Source: JBAZLV01 sp964586075 (GTDB taxonomy: Bacteria; Nitrospirota; UBA9217). Taken from it: a stretch of 64,000 nucleotides of DNA. Of the stretch, positions 50,819 to 60,809 are shown in pieces. The DNA lies in NCBI GenBank assembly GCA_964586075.1, contig CAZPGZ010000004.1:1-64000 (forward strand), in the 5' to 3' direction. The number at the start of each line of letters is the position of its first letter. Within the stretch, counting starts at the first letter, position 1. The translations under genes and the position numbers were made by a program. The notes under the pieces were generated by a model. It did not search any database. It was not told the DNA's origin and saw only the letters and a program-made list of their open reading frames with translations.

Positions 50819-52573
50819 ATGGTTTGGAAAATTTATAAACGGCTGTTGACATATTTGAAACCGTACAAGATACGCCTTGTCTGGGCAATGGTTTTTATGA
50901 TCCTTACAGGTATCTTGACCGCGGCAGAAGCCTATATCGTGAAGCCGGTCGTAGACAAGGTTTTCCTGGATATCAAGAATAATTTACTTTTTTTGTATCT
51001 TTTGCCTCTGGCGATTATCCTTATCGTTGTCTTAAAAGGAGCAGCTGCATATGTCCGAGACTATCTGCTCGGTTATATTGGCCAGCGGATCGTAAATGAC
51101 ATACGAGATCAAGTCTATTCCCATTTGACTTCACTGTCTTTTTCTTTTTATACGCGAACGCCCACCGGAATCCTCATTTCCCGGATTATCAATGATGTGA
51201 ACCTTGTCCAGGGGTCGCTGACCAGGGCGCCGTCCAGCGTGGTGCAGGGTGTGGTCACAATCGTGGCATTGAGCGGTTATATTATTTATACGGATTGGAA
51301 ACTTGCCGCGCTTTCGGTGCTGGCCCTTCCCTTGCTTGGTGTTGTCTTTTCGAAATTCAGCAGACGGTTCAGACGGGTAAGCACGCAGATGCAGGAGCAA
51401 TACGGCGAGATCACCATGCATCTCCATGAAACCATTGCAGGCATGCGGATTGTAAAAGCATTCGGCATGGAGGCATATGAAAACAAAAGGTTTGCCCTAA
51501 GAAACAAAGCCCTTTTTAATTCGCTTATGCGAGGTATCAAGACCAGCGCACTATCTTCTCCCATGATGGAAATAATCAATATGACAAGCATCGCGCTGGT
51601 GATCCTCGTGGGCGGTATATGGATCAGCCAGGGCAGGATGACCGTGGGAGAGTTTTTTTCTTTCTTAACGGCCTTATATTTAATGTATCGGCCTGTGAAA
51701 GATTTGAATAATGTCAATAATATTGTACAGGACGGTGTGGCTGCAGCGAAGCGCATTTTTGATGTTTTGGACACGAAATCAGAAATCACAGATCGGGATG
51801 ACGCCGGAACCGCTCCACGCGATTTCAAGACAATAGAATTCAGGAACCTTTCATTCAAGTATGAAGATGCCCTTGTGCTGAAAGGAATCAACTTCACAGT
51901 CAAAGCTGGCGAAACAATTGCAATTGTGGGCAAGAGCGGTGGAGGAAAAACCACCTTTGTAAACCTTATTCCCCGTTTTTACGACGTTTCTGACGGGGCA
52001 ATTCTTATTGACGGCCGGGATATTCGCAATGTCACGATAAAATCGCTTCGCTCTTTGATGGCAATCGTCACACAGCAAACGTTTCTGTTTAACGATTCAG
52101 TGAAGGAAAATATTTCTTATGGCAATCCGGAGCTCCCTTTCTCTGAAGTGGTTGCTGCCGCGCAGGCGGCTCATGCGGATGGATTCATACGGTGCCTCCC
52201 AAAAGGATATGATACAGTTATCGGCGAATCGGGAATAAAGCTTTCCGGAGGGCAACGCCAGCGAGTTTCTATCGCGCGTGCACTTCTTAAGAACGCTCCT
52301 ATTCTCATACTGGACGAAGCAACGTCTTCTCTCGACACGGAGTCAGAGCGTGAAGTGCAGAAAGCGCTCGATGTATTGATGAAGGGAAGGACCAGTTTTG
52401 TGATAGCCCATCGGTTATCAACGATTCTTAACGCGGACCGGATTATTGTACTCAAAGACGGTAGCATTGTTGAACAGGGAAAACACCAGGATTTGCTTGT
52501 ACGGGACGGCGAATACAAAAACCTGTATGAACAGCAGTTCAGGGACGAATTGCAACCGAAGACAGAAGAGTAA
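50819..52573 (+). CDS. msbA: Lipid A export ABC transporter MsbA
   Basis: 584 residues. Six membrane helices in the first 320 residues are fused to an ATPase domain with Walker A GKSGGGKTT, signature LSGGQRQR, Walker B ILILDEATSSLD and the switch His in IAHRLS. It flips core-lipid A across the inner membrane. The half-transporter length fits MsbA, and placement between lpxB and waaA confirms it. Confidence 0.95.
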   Translation: MVWKIYKRLLTYLKPYKIRLVWAMVFMILTGILTAAEAYIVKPVVDKVFLDIKNNLLFLYLLPLAIILIVVLKGAAAYVRDYLLGYIGQRIVNDIRDQVYSHLTSLSFSFYTRTPTGILISRIINDVNLVQGSLTRAPSSVVQGVVTIVALSGYIIYTDWKLAALSVLALPLLGVVFSKFSRRFRRVSTQMQEQYGEITMHLHETIAGMRIVKAFGMEAYENKRFALRNKALFNSLMRGIKTSALSSPMMEIINMTSIALVILVGGIWISQGRMTVGEFFSFLTALYLMYRPVKDLNNVNNIVQDGVAAAKRIFDVLDTKSEITDRDDAGTAPRDFKTIEFRNLSFKYEDALVLKGINFTVKAGETIAIVGKSGGGKTTFVNLIPRFYDVSDGAILIDGRDIRNVTIKSLRSLMAIVTQQTFLFNDSVKENISYGNPELPFSEVVAAAQAAHADGFIRCLPKGYDTVIGESGIKLSGGQRQRVSIARALLKNAPILILDEATSSLDTESEREVQKALDVLMKGRTSFVIAHRLSTILNADRIIVLKDGSIVEQGKHQDLLVRDGEYKNLYEQQFRDELQPKTEE

Positions 52574-52678
52574 AACATATATATAGTTCCGGTATTTAAG
52601 CACAAAATAATCATGGCTGCTTCAAACCTGAAGATGCTGCTTGCTGTATATTGAAATCCTAGATGTATGGAGTATGTT

Positions 52679-53941
52679 ATGTACATCATTTATAATTTAT
52701 TTCTGATTATTGCAACGATATTGCTACTTCCCCTGATTCTCTTCAAGCTGATCACAGTACCGAAATACCGGGGTGGGATTACCCAGAAATTCGGGAGACT
52801 GCGAAAGGGCGTCCTCAGAGTCATCAGAGGAACGCGACCTATCTGGGTGCATGCTGTCTCTGTGGGAGAAGTAATGGCAGCCCATCCGCTCATCAGGGAG
52901 CTTAAGAAGAAATACCCGGGGCGTGCGTTGATTCTTTCGACGGTGACGGTCACGGGAAACTATACTGCCCGGCGCCGGGTTCCCGAGGCGGATGCTGTGT
53001 TTTTCTTTCCGTTTGACTATCCGTGGGTCGTACGTCATGTTATTCGCGGCATCAACCCTCAGGTGGTACTGGTTGCCGAAACAGAACTCTGGCCTAATTT
53101 TTTCCGGGAGCTGAAAAAGGCGGGAATACCTTCTGCCGTGATAAACGGCAGGATTTCCCTGAAGTCCCACAGAAACTATCTGCGCTTCAGATCTTTTTTC
53201 CGTCTTGTTTTCGAGAATGTGGACCTCTTTTGCATGCAATCCGATGCAGATGCACTGCGGATCAAAGAAATAGGGGCCGCCCCCGAAAAAGTTATTGTGA
53301 CCGGGAATCTCAAATTTGACCAGAAAATATCAATGCCCCAATCTCTGCCCGCGCTCATTCCGCCGGGGAAAAAGGTCATCACCGCGGGCAGTACACACCG
53401 GGGAGAAGAAGAAGTACTGCTGGAAATTTTTACCCAGCTCAGAACAAAATATCCAGGGCTGCTGCTCATTCTGGCTCCGCGTCATCCTGAACGGTTTGAT
53501 GAAGTTGCAGGACTCATCAGCAAGGCGGGCTACGAATGCCAGCGTAGAACGGAATTAAGAGGGACGATTAAAGATGTTCTGCTGCTTGACACAATCGGTG
53601 AACTGAGAGCCTTTTACTCGATTTGCGACATTGCCTTTGTGGGCGGAAGTCTTGTCAAGGTAGGAGGGCATAATCTTCTCGAACCCGCAGCAATGAAAAA
53701 ACCCGTGGTCTTCAGCCGTTACATGTTCAACTTCAAGGAAATATCAGAAGCATTGCTGTCAGCGGGCGGAGGTGTCATGGTACGGGATAAATGGGACCTC
53801 TTTTCTCAATTCGAAAAACTGTTATCTGATAAAAAACTGGCAGCGCGCATGGGAGAACAGGCATTTCAGGTGATCGAAGCAAACTCAGGTGCGGCGAAAA
53901 AAACCATTGATGCAATCGGCAGGTTCCTTGTTGCTCAATAA
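52679..53941 (+). CDS. waaA: Kdo transferase
   Basis: About 420 residues. An N-terminal membrane anchor (YIIYNLFLIIATILLLPLIL) is followed by GT30 segments: IWVHAVSVGEVMAA, STVTVTGNYTARR, ETELWPNFF and AFVGGSLVKVGGHNLLEPA. It adds Kdo residues to lipid IVA. Two in-frame ATG codons occur (52667 and 52679); GGAG seven to eight bases before the second favours it. A gap of about 100 bases separates it from msbA, so an extra promoter is possible. Confidence 0.94.
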   Translation: MYIIYNLFLIIATILLLPLILFKLITVPKYRGGITQKFGRLRKGVLRVIRGTRPIWVHAVSVGEVMAAHPLIRELKKKYPGRALILSTVTVTGNYTARRRVPEADAVFFFPFDYPWVVRHVIRGINPQVVLVAETELWPNFFRELKKAGIPSAVINGRISLKSHRNYLRFRSFFRLVFENVDLFCMQSDADALRIKEIGAAPEKVIVTGNLKFDQKISMPQSLPALIPPGKKVITAGSTHRGEEEVLLEIFTQLRTKYPGLLLILAPRHPERFDEVAGLISKAGYECQRRTELRGTIKDVLLLDTIGELRAFYSICDIAFVGGSLVKVGGHNLLEPAAMKKPVVFSRYMFNFKEISEALLSAGGGVMVRDKWDLFSQFEKLLSDKKLAARMGEQAFQVIEANSGAAKKTIDAIGRFLVAQ

Positions 53942-53960
53942 ATCCTATTTTGAAGATCTG

Positions 53961-55004
53961 ATGTACGGAAGAGTTACATCTTGTTTCTGGGGCCTTGTGC
54001 TGGACGCACTGTCCCGGGGATACGGCATAGCCATCCGCATACGGCGTGCACTCTACTCGCTGCGATTTTATCAATCCAAAGAACTTTCTCTTCCGGTCAT
54101 CTCCGTCGGCAACATTACCCTAGGAGGCACCGGGAAAACTCCGACCGTTATCGGCATTGGTGCGCTCCTCCTTCAGGAAGGAAAACGCCCTGCGGTCATC
54201 AGCAGGGGCTACGGCAGAACAGGTGAAGGCGACACACTGGTTGTATCCGACGGACGGACGGTTCTTGTGGATGCGCAAACCGGCGGGGATGAACCTGTTC
54301 TTATCGGCTCAAAGCTGCCGGGTGCTCCCGTCATTGTGGGAAAAAACAGATACCTCGCTGCTCAGAAGGCAGTGCACTTGTTCAGGCCGGATGTACTGTT
54401 ATTGGACGACGGATATCAGCATATTCAGCTGAACAGGACGCTTGATATCGTGCTTGTTGATGCAGAAGATCCTTTTGGAAATGGCAGGCTGTTTCCTGCC
54501 GGAATTTTGCGTGAACCGGTATCCGCCCTCAACCGTGCGCATGCCGTGTTGATTACCAAGGGCGAGCGGACCGAGGATGTGGAACGGGTAAAAAAAATCA
54601 TCGCACAACAGACAAAAGCCCTGATTTTTTCTTCTCAGTTTCTCCCGCTTGATGTAATAGACTGCTGCAGCGGCGATCGGCAACCCTTATCCTTCCTGCA
54701 GGGCGCCAGAGTACTTATGCTTGCAGGTATCGCGCGACCAGCGTCCCTGGCCGCTCTCCTGAAATCGCTGGGTGCATCTGTCGTTGCCGAAAGCATCTAT
54801 CCTGATCACTATGTGTACGAAAAATCCGACCTTGCGGCGTGCTATAAAAAAGCAATTGCCGAGAATGCCGATATTATTCTTACCACTGAAAAAGACGCTG
54901 TACGACTGAAACCGCTCAAACCCCGGGGAATCTATGCACTCAGTATAGAATTATCAGTGCATGAACGGGAAGAGTGGAACGCATTTATTCTTGCTCACGT
55001 CTGA
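53961..55004 (+). CDS. lpxK: Tetraacyldisaccharide 4'-kinase
   Basis: About 347 residues from the chosen ATG. P-loop VGNITLGGTGKTPTV, then ISRGYGR, GDEPVLIG, DVLLLDDGYQH and DPFGNGRLFPAGILREP are LpxK signatures. It phosphorylates the 4' position of the lipid A precursor. A start 24 codons earlier would overlap waaA; MYGRVTS begins where E. coli LpxK begins relative to the P-loop, so it is preferred. Confidence 0.94.
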   Translation: MYGRVTSCFWGLVLDALSRGYGIAIRIRRALYSLRFYQSKELSLPVISVGNITLGGTGKTPTVIGIGALLLQEGKRPAVISRGYGRTGEGDTLVVSDGRTVLVDAQTGGDEPVLIGSKLPGAPVIVGKNRYLAAQKAVHLFRPDVLLLDDGYQHIQLNRTLDIVLVDAEDPFGNGRLFPAGILREPVSALNRAHAVLITKGERTEDVERVKKIIAQQTKALIFSSQFLPLDVIDCCSGDRQPLSFLQGARVLMLAGIARPASLAALLKSLGASVVAESIYPDHYVYEKSDLAACYKKAIAENADIILTTEKDAVRLKPLKPRGIYALSIELSVHEREEWNAFILAHV

Positions 55005-55060
55005 CGCTTGTCACAGCACTGATGGCAACGCATTCGCTGCGCAGGGCAAGGGCATGGCAT

Positions 55061-55642
55061 ATGAACAAAGCTGTATTTCTTGACAGAGATGGAACGATAA
55101 ATGAAGAAGTGGGATATATCACCGACCTGAATAAACTTCGGCTGATTCCCGGCGCCGCTACAGCAATCAGAAAATTAAATGCGGCTGGTTTTAAAGTCGT
55201 CGTGGTTACGAACCAGGCGGGAGTTGCCCGCGGGCATTTCACCGAATCGTTCATTTTGGAGACACACAAACTTTTTTTAGAAATGCTTCGTGCAGAAGGT
55301 GCGGATATCGATGGAATCTATTACTGTCCGCACCACCCCACGATAGGGAACACCTCGTACACAATCGACTGTGACTGTCGGAAACCGAAAACGGGGATGA
55401 TAGACCGGGCGGCACGGGACCTTCATATCGACGTCAACGCATCGTATATGGTGGGAGACAAGTGGAGCGATATCGAAATGGGCCAGCGAGCAGGTGCCCA
55501 TACTGTTCTGGTAAGAACCGGTTTCGGCTCCGATGAACAGAATAATGACAGGCCTTCTATGGTGGCAAAACCTGATTTTATTTCCCGGGATATATCGGAA
55601 GCAGTTGAATGGATCCTGCGTCATACAATGAACAACACATGA
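55061..55642 (+). CDS. gmhB: D-glycero-beta-D-manno-heptose-1,7-bisphosphate 7-phosphatase
   Basis: 193 residues. HAD-IIIA phosphatase with FLDRDGTINEE at the N-terminus, TNQAGVARGHF and the zinc-binding loop CPHHP with CDCRKPK, which defines GmhB against HisB. VGDKWSDIEMG provides motif IV. It makes heptose-1-phosphate for ADP-heptose. The ATG directly before AVFLDRDG is chosen; upstream in-frame starts lie within lpxK. Its stop overlaps the waaF start. Confidence 0.93.
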   Translation: MNKAVFLDRDGTINEEVGYITDLNKLRLIPGAATAIRKLNAAGFKVVVVTNQAGVARGHFTESFILETHKLFLEMLRAEGADIDGIYYCPHHPTIGNTSYTIDCDCRKPKTGMIDRAARDLHIDVNASYMVGDKWSDIEMGQRAGAHTVLVRTGFGSDEQNNDRPSMVAKPDFISRDISEAVEWILRHTMNNT

Positions 55643-56709
55643 TGGAACAAACGCCTGAAAAAATTCTTGTAATGCGATATCGCTTTATCGGAGATACGCT
55701 CCTCACAATTCCATTTCTTCGGAATTTGCGCAGAGCGAAGCCTAACGCGTACATTGCGTGGATGGTGGCGCCTCTGTCGTCCGATGTGGTGAAAAACAAT
55801 CCCTATGTAGATGAACTGATTTACTGGGATCCGGTAACGATTCATGCTGACAGCAAAGGGACTCATCGTTCTTTTTTTTCCAAAGTGCAGTTCATAAAAA
55901 AATTGCGTGCGAAACAATTTGACACGGTCTATGTGCTAAAACGGTCTCTTTCCAGCGCGATTCTTGCATTGTTGAGTGGGGCGCCGAAACGAATCGGGTT
56001 CGACACGGAAGGCAGGGGAATCCTTTTAACCATTAAAGTTCCGTATCGTAATGACATCCACGAAGTAGAAAATTTTTTGTCGATTTTACGGGCAGACGCC
56101 GTGCCGGTCATAGATGATTACCTCGAACTCTGGACCTGCCCTGATGATGACGCCGCAGTTGATCAGATTCTGGTAGAGGCCGGCCTTGAAGCAGGCAGAC
56201 CCCTCATAGCGCTCCATCCGTTTTCTGCCGTTGTTGAACGAGGGTGGCCGCTTCAGAATTTTGCTGAACTTGCTGAACGCCTTTCCGTTTGCGGTTATCC
56301 TTCCGTTATTCTCGGCGGGAATAAGGATGTGGAGGCATTTCGGAACGCGGCGCACCTCTTCCCGAAGCAGTCTATAAGTCTGGTGGGAAAGCTTTCCATT
56401 CTGCAGACGGCTTCCCTGCTGAAGAAAGCTTCACTGTTTATCGGCAATGACAGCGGTATCATGCACCTGGCGGCTGCGGCGGGAACGCCGCTGGTGGCGA
56501 TTTTTGGCCCACAATCTCCAATTAAATTCGGTCCCTGGAGCAACAAAGCTGAGGTGATGTACAAAAAATTTCCGTGCTCACCCTGCAGGCAAAAATTCTT
56601 CACCGAATGCACTCCGTTTGCCAGTGGGAGGCCTGCCTGCGTGGAAACAATTACCGTGGACGAAGTGCTGGAGTCATCTAAAAACCGACTATCGCATGCC
56701 CGGTCATAA
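55639..56709 (+). CDS. waaF: ADP-heptose:LPS heptosyltransferase II
   Basis: About 356 residues, GT9. Key segments are ILVMRYRFIGDTLLTIPFLRNLR at about 9-31 (the GxGDxxxxxP-type donor loop with an Ile-Gly-Asp core), HPFSAVVERGWPLQNFAELAERL, and FIGNDSGIMHLAAAAGTPLVAIFGP. It adds heptose to the inner core. ATGATG overlaps the gmhB stop, implying coupling. WaaF rather than WaaC or WaaQ is the best guess; subfamily assignment is less certain. Confidence 0.87.
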   Translation: MMEQTPEKILVMRYRFIGDTLLTIPFLRNLRRAKPNAYIAWMVAPLSSDVVKNNPYVDELIYWDPVTIHADSKGTHRSFFSKVQFIKKLRAKQFDTVYVLKRSLSSAILALLSGAPKRIGFDTEGRGILLTIKVPYRNDIHEVENFLSILRADAVPVIDDYLELWTCPDDDAAVDQILVEAGLEAGRPLIALHPFSAVVERGWPLQNFAELAERLSVCGYPSVILGGNKDVEAFRNAAHLFPKQSISLVGKLSILQTASLLKKASLFIGNDSGIMHLAAAAGTPLVAIFGPQSPIKFGPWSNKAEVMYKKFPCSPCRQKFFTECTPFASGRPACVETITVDEVLESSKNRLSHARS

Positions 56710-56756
56710 TAGCTGCATTTTTATTATTACTTAGCAGATCCTTTATAAGGAATGCC

Positions 56757-57530
56757 ATGCATCAGAAAATCTCAATCGCCATTATTACGCTGAACGAAGA
56801 GCGGAATATCAGACGCACCCTCGAAAGCGTTGTCTGGGCCGATGAAATTATTATCGTCGACTCCGGCAGCAGCGATAAAACAGTCTCGATCTGTCGAGAG
56901 TATACAAATAATGTTTTTCAGCAAGACTGGCTTGGTTTTGCGAGACAAAAAAATTACGCCATCGAAAAGGCAACCAGTGACTGGGTGCTGAGTCTGGATG
57001 CTGATGAACCGATAGAGCCTGCACTGGTGAATGAGATACGGTCTCTTATTTCCAAAACCGATTCCTGTGACGGCTACCGGATTCCGAGAAGAACTTTTTT
57101 CCTCGGAAAAGAAATCAAATACGGCGGTTGGTATCCCGATTATAATCTGAGGCTTTTCCGCCGTGGAAAAGGGTATTTTGAGGAACGTGCCGTACATGAG
57201 GCAATCCGTGTTCAGGGCCGCGTCGGCACCACGCAGCATGCAATACTGCATTACGCTTACACCGATCTTGCATCATATGTATCATCAATGAACAAATACT
57301 CAACTCTTGCCGTAGAAGTCATGGGGGCAAAGGGGATCAGTTTTTTCAAACAGAGTTGGATGAACATCGTTTTCCGGCCGCTTTTTACATTTATGTATAA
57401 ATATATTTTCAGATTCGGGTTTCTTGATGGAAAACATGGATTGATCTTGAATATATTCCACGCTTATTATGTTTTTACCAAATACGCGAAAGCGTGGGAG
57501 CATTTGAACGGGAGACATATAAAAGACTGA
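56757..57530 (+). CDS. Family 2 glycosyltransferase, WaaE/KdtX-like
   Basis: 257 residues. GT-A motifs: IAIITLNEERNIRRTLESV at the N-terminus, IIVDSGSSDKTV, and LSLDADEPI with the Asp-x-Asp. KYGGWYPDYNLRLFRR and the VHEAI segment are typical of the WaaE/KdtX group, which adds a beta-1,4-glucose to the inner-core heptose. A C-terminal hydrophobic stretch suggests membrane association. AAGGAA precedes the ATG. Confidence 0.87.
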   Translation: MHQKISIAIITLNEERNIRRTLESVVWADEIIIVDSGSSDKTVSICREYTNNVFQQDWLGFARQKNYAIEKATSDWVLSLDADEPIEPALVNEIRSLISKTDSCDGYRIPRRTFFLGKEIKYGGWYPDYNLRLFRRGKGYFEERAVHEAIRVQGRVGTTQHAILHYAYTDLASYVSSMNKYSTLAVEVMGAKGISFFKQSWMNIVFRPLFTFMYKYIFRFGFLDGKHGLILNIFHAYYVFTKYAKAWEHLNGRHIKD

Positions 57531-57532
57531 AA

Positions 57533-58624
57533 ATGAAAATCCTTTTCGTGAACAATTCCAAAGGAAGAGGCGGAGGAGAAGAATTTTTGCGCGATCTTTT
57601 GCCGGGACTCATTGCATCAGGCGCGACCGTGGGGCTTATTTGCCGACCAAATACCCCCTTAGTCGAAATGTTTTCGGAATCAAAAATCGCGGTCCGCACG
57701 GTCGACCGCTCAGGCCTTAATGCTCTCCTGTCAGTTGTTAGAATTGCCCGAATTATTCGCAGAGACGATTATACCGTAATAAGCGTCCAGCGGGGGCATG
57801 ATGTTCTGCAGTCCTGGGCTGCAGCGCTTGTTTCGTTCCGGAATCCGGCTCTTATTTACACTGTGCAGGTGCCGGAATTTTTGAAGTCGCGTTTCCTTCT
57901 CCAACGAATGGATACGGTTACGACTATCTCGCGATATATTGCAGAACAATTGAGGCGTTTTGCGCCAGCGATTTCACAAAGATTGGCCATTTTTTACTAT
58001 GGAATTGATGTCAATAAATTTTCACAAATTCACATTACTCGAGGATGGTTGAGAGATCGTTTCAATCTGAAAAGAAACACCAAAATTATTGCAACAGTTG
58101 GTGATCTTTGGAAGAACCAGATAGAATTCCTGGATTCCCTGGCGATCATCAGGCGAACCTTGCCAGACACAATATTTGCCTTGGTTGGTGAAAAATCTGA
58201 TTCCAAGGAAGTAGCAATGTTCAAACGTAAGGCAGATGAACTTGGAGTGACAGACGCGATATTATGGGTGGGAAGACTGTCAAAAGACGACATGATGCAA
58301 TTCTATGCAGATGTCGATGTGGCGGTCAGCACTCATCGGAATGAAGGATTCGGAATCTGGGTACTGGAAGCCCTCGCAATGGGAACTCCGGTTGTCTCGG
58401 TGAATGCCGGCGGAATCAGAGACTCCCTGGAGGATTGCCCTGCTGGTATTCTGGTGGACGGCGGTCCGACAGAAATGTCTGAAACGATACTCAGAATTTT
58501 GACAGACGATTCCTTGCGGGAAAGTATGGCGGACGCTGGACCCCGTTGGGTGGCGGAACGATTCAAGAGAGAACGCATGATTGATGATTATTACCATTTC
58601 TTCAAACGAATCGAAAAAAAGTAA
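57533..58624 (+). CDS. Family 4 glycosyltransferase
   Basis: 363 residues, GT-B fold. The N-terminus ILFVNNSKGRGGGEEFLRDLLPGL binds acceptor or nucleotide; the GT4 donor motif is AVSTHRNEGFGIWVLEALAMGTPVVSVNAGG, with the E-x7-E glutamates. The start follows the previous stop by two bases; earlier in-frame starts fall inside that gene. It is likely an LPS core or O-chain glycosyltransferase of unknown linkage. Confidence 0.87.
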   Translation: MKILFVNNSKGRGGGEEFLRDLLPGLIASGATVGLICRPNTPLVEMFSESKIAVRTVDRSGLNALLSVVRIARIIRRDDYTVISVQRGHDVLQSWAAALVSFRNPALIYTVQVPEFLKSRFLLQRMDTVTTISRYIAEQLRRFAPAISQRLAIFYYGIDVNKFSQIHITRGWLRDRFNLKRNTKIIATVGDLWKNQIEFLDSLAIIRRTLPDTIFALVGEKSDSKEVAMFKRKADELGVTDAILWVGRLSKDDMMQFYADVDVAVSTHRNEGFGIWVLEALAMGTPVVSVNAGGIRDSLEDCPAGILVDGGPTEMSETILRILTDDSLRESMADAGPRWVAERFKRERMIDDYYHFFKRIEKK

Positions 58625-58658
58625 ACGCAATTTATATCATTGAGTTAGTGTGCTTCTT

Positions 58659-59759
58659 ATGAATATTCTTCTCATTATTTCGAAAAACGATAAATATGGA
58701 GCCCAGAGAGTCTTCCTCGAGCAGGTGACAGCGCTGCACCAGATGAAACACTCCCTGATCGTTGTGGGACGCGGTGATAATGGATACATTCCTGAAGGAG
58801 TGAGGGCGTTGGGATTGCAATATTACAGTACTCCAATGAAGGGAATAAACGACCTTCTGTTTTTACGCCGGCTTGTAAAGCAGAACAATATTCATATTAT
58901 ACATACAGCGCTTGACAGAGCTGATTATTTCGGATTAATTCTTTCGAAACTGACAGGGCGTCCAGTTATCAGCACCATGAATGTACGAAGGTATCATATT
59001 GGGTATCGTTTTGCAGATAGGGTGGTCACTGTCTCGAATACACAAAAAGGCTTGTTGCTTAAACATCGCGTGCAGACACAAAAAATAAGAGTAATCCGGC
59101 CCGGGATTGATGTAGAACGGTATTCAAGTCCTGTTCCTGAGAAACAGCAAGATTGGAAACAGAAGCTTAATACCGACCAATACAGCATCGTTTTCATCCA
59201 CATATCGAGCGTCATACCTCAAAAAAGCCATGGGGTGTCCATTGAACTCGTGGAAGAATGCAAAAAAAGAGGAGAGACTCCGCTTCTGATTATTGCAGGC
59301 GATCCGCTCCAGGGTGATTATTATGATTCCCTCATCGCTAAAATCAACGACAGCGGGCTGAAGAACAATATTTTTTTTACCGGATGGACTTCAGACCTGC
59401 CGGAATTGCTTTCCTTGAGCCATTTTACGCTGCTTCCATCGGTTCACGAGGCCTTCGGGATGGTGCTGCTGGAGGGAATGGCGGCAGGAACTCCCATTAT
59501 TGCGAGAGAAGGCGAGGGGGGGGCCGAATTGATTGAAGAGTATGGTACCGGATTCCTTTATAGCCCGACTTTCAGTGTATCAACTTTAGCGGAGCAGTTG
59601 CTGACTCTCCGTCATGACCGCGCGTCTTATGAAGCACTATCGGATCGGTGCAGAGAAATTGCAAAACGGGAATTTTCTACAGCACAGTTTGGAAAACAAC
59701 TTGTAGACATGTACAATTCCCTTCTTCCTGGTTGTTGTCAGAACAAAAAATCGGTCTGA
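58659..59759 (+). CDS. Family 4 glycosyltransferase
   Basis: About 366 residues, GT-B fold. Recognisable parts are ILLIISKNDKYGAQRVFLEQV, SVIPQKSHGVSIEL and the donor motif LLPSVHEAFGMVLLEGMAAGTPIIAREGEGG-type region (positions about 265-295). The C-terminus has two adjacent cysteines. The ATG is preferred over a GTG three codons upstream, though neither has a strong ribosome binding site. Its acceptor is unknown; context implies LPS. Confidence 0.86.
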   Translation: MNILLIISKNDKYGAQRVFLEQVTALHQMKHSLIVVGRGDNGYIPEGVRALGLQYYSTPMKGINDLLFLRRLVKQNNIHIIHTALDRADYFGLILSKLTGRPVISTMNVRRYHIGYRFADRVVTVSNTQKGLLLKHRVQTQKIRVIRPGIDVERYSSPVPEKQQDWKQKLNTDQYSIVFIHISSVIPQKSHGVSIELVEECKKRGETPLLIIAGDPLQGDYYDSLIAKINDSGLKNNIFFTGWTSDLPELLSLSHFTLLPSVHEAFGMVLLEGMAAGTPIIAREGEGGAELIEEYGTGFLYSPTFSVSTLAEQLLTLRHDRASYEALSDRCREIAKREFSTAQFGKQLVDMYNSLLPGCCQNKKSV

Positions 59760-59909
59760 TATCCAGGAAGATTCCAGAGGCTGTCGAACTTATATTATAG
59801 ACTTTACAATTATTTAAAAAAAATGTAATCTGCCATTTTGAACTTTTCATCTTGTGATATGGAGCTCTGCCGCGTGATATGCGTGTGCGAGACCGTCAGG
59901 AGTGATGAT

Positions 59910-60680
59910 ATGAAAGTTGTAATTTTAGCAGGAGGGCTTGGTACGAGGATTAGCGAAGAAACAGTCGTTCGACCCAAACCCATGGTTGAAATTGGCGGTA
60001 AGCCGATTCTCTGGCATATCATGAAAATATATTCACACTTTGGTTTCAATGAGTTTATTATCTGTCTTGGGTTCAAAGGCTACATGATAAAAGAGTATTT
60101 TTCGAATTATTTTTTGCATATGAGCGACATCACGTTTGATATGTGCAAAAACTCCATGCAGGTGCATCAACAATACGCCGAACCGTGGAAAGTAACGCTC
60201 GTGGACACGGGCGAAGAAACGATGACGGGCGGCAGATTAAAACGGGTTGCCGACTATATTGGCAAGGAAACCTTTATGATGACATACGGCGACGGTGTCG
60301 GAAATGTGAATATTCAGGAATTGTTTTCATTTCACAAAAAACACAATAGGTATGCGACGATGACATCGGTTCAGCCTTCTGGAAGATTCGGAGCGATGAA
60401 TATAGATGGAAACAGCGCAGTGGTTTCTTTTCAGGAAAAACCAAAAGGAGACGGCTCCTGGATCAATGGCGGTTTCTTTATTCTCGAGCCGGACGTAATC
60501 GATTACATAAAATCTGATGGAACCGTTTGGGAGCGCGAACCACTGGAGAATCTGGTAAAAGATCATCAACTAATGGCTTATAAACATAATGGATTTTGGC
60601 AGCCTATGGATACGCTTAGAGACAAGAACCAACTCGAACATCTATGGAAGTCTGGCAACGCACCGTGGAAGGTATGGTGA
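59910..60680 (+). CDS. rfbF: Glucose-1-phosphate cytidylyltransferase
   Basis: 256 residues. The nucleotidyltransferase motif LAGGLGTRISEETVVRPKPMVEIGGKPI is the RfbF-specific form, with Glu-Glu in place of the usual residues after Thr-Arg. MTYGDGVGNVN supplies the metal-binding Asp. It makes CDP-glucose from CTP and glucose-1-phosphate. CAGGAG lies eight bases before the ATG. It starts the CDP-deoxysugar block. Confidence 0.94.
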   Translation: MKVVILAGGLGTRISEETVVRPKPMVEIGGKPILWHIMKIYSHFGFNEFIICLGFKGYMIKEYFSNYFLHMSDITFDMCKNSMQVHQQYAEPWKVTLVDTGEETMTGGRLKRVADYIGKETFMMTYGDGVGNVNIQELFSFHKKHNRYATMTSVQPSGRFGAMNIDGNSAVVSFQEKPKGDGSWINGGFFILEPDVIDYIKSDGTVWEREPLENLVKDHQLMAYKHNGFWQPMDTLRDKNQLEHLWKSGNAPWKVW

Positions 60681-60809
60681 TATTTGTTAAGATAGGTCAG
60701 CAGATAGCTTAATAGTTCTTCTAACGATGTCATTTCTGCGGTTTTGCTAAAGTCTGACGATCAAAAGCTTGGTTTACGAAGTATAAGAAATTTTATAACA
60801 GGCAAATCA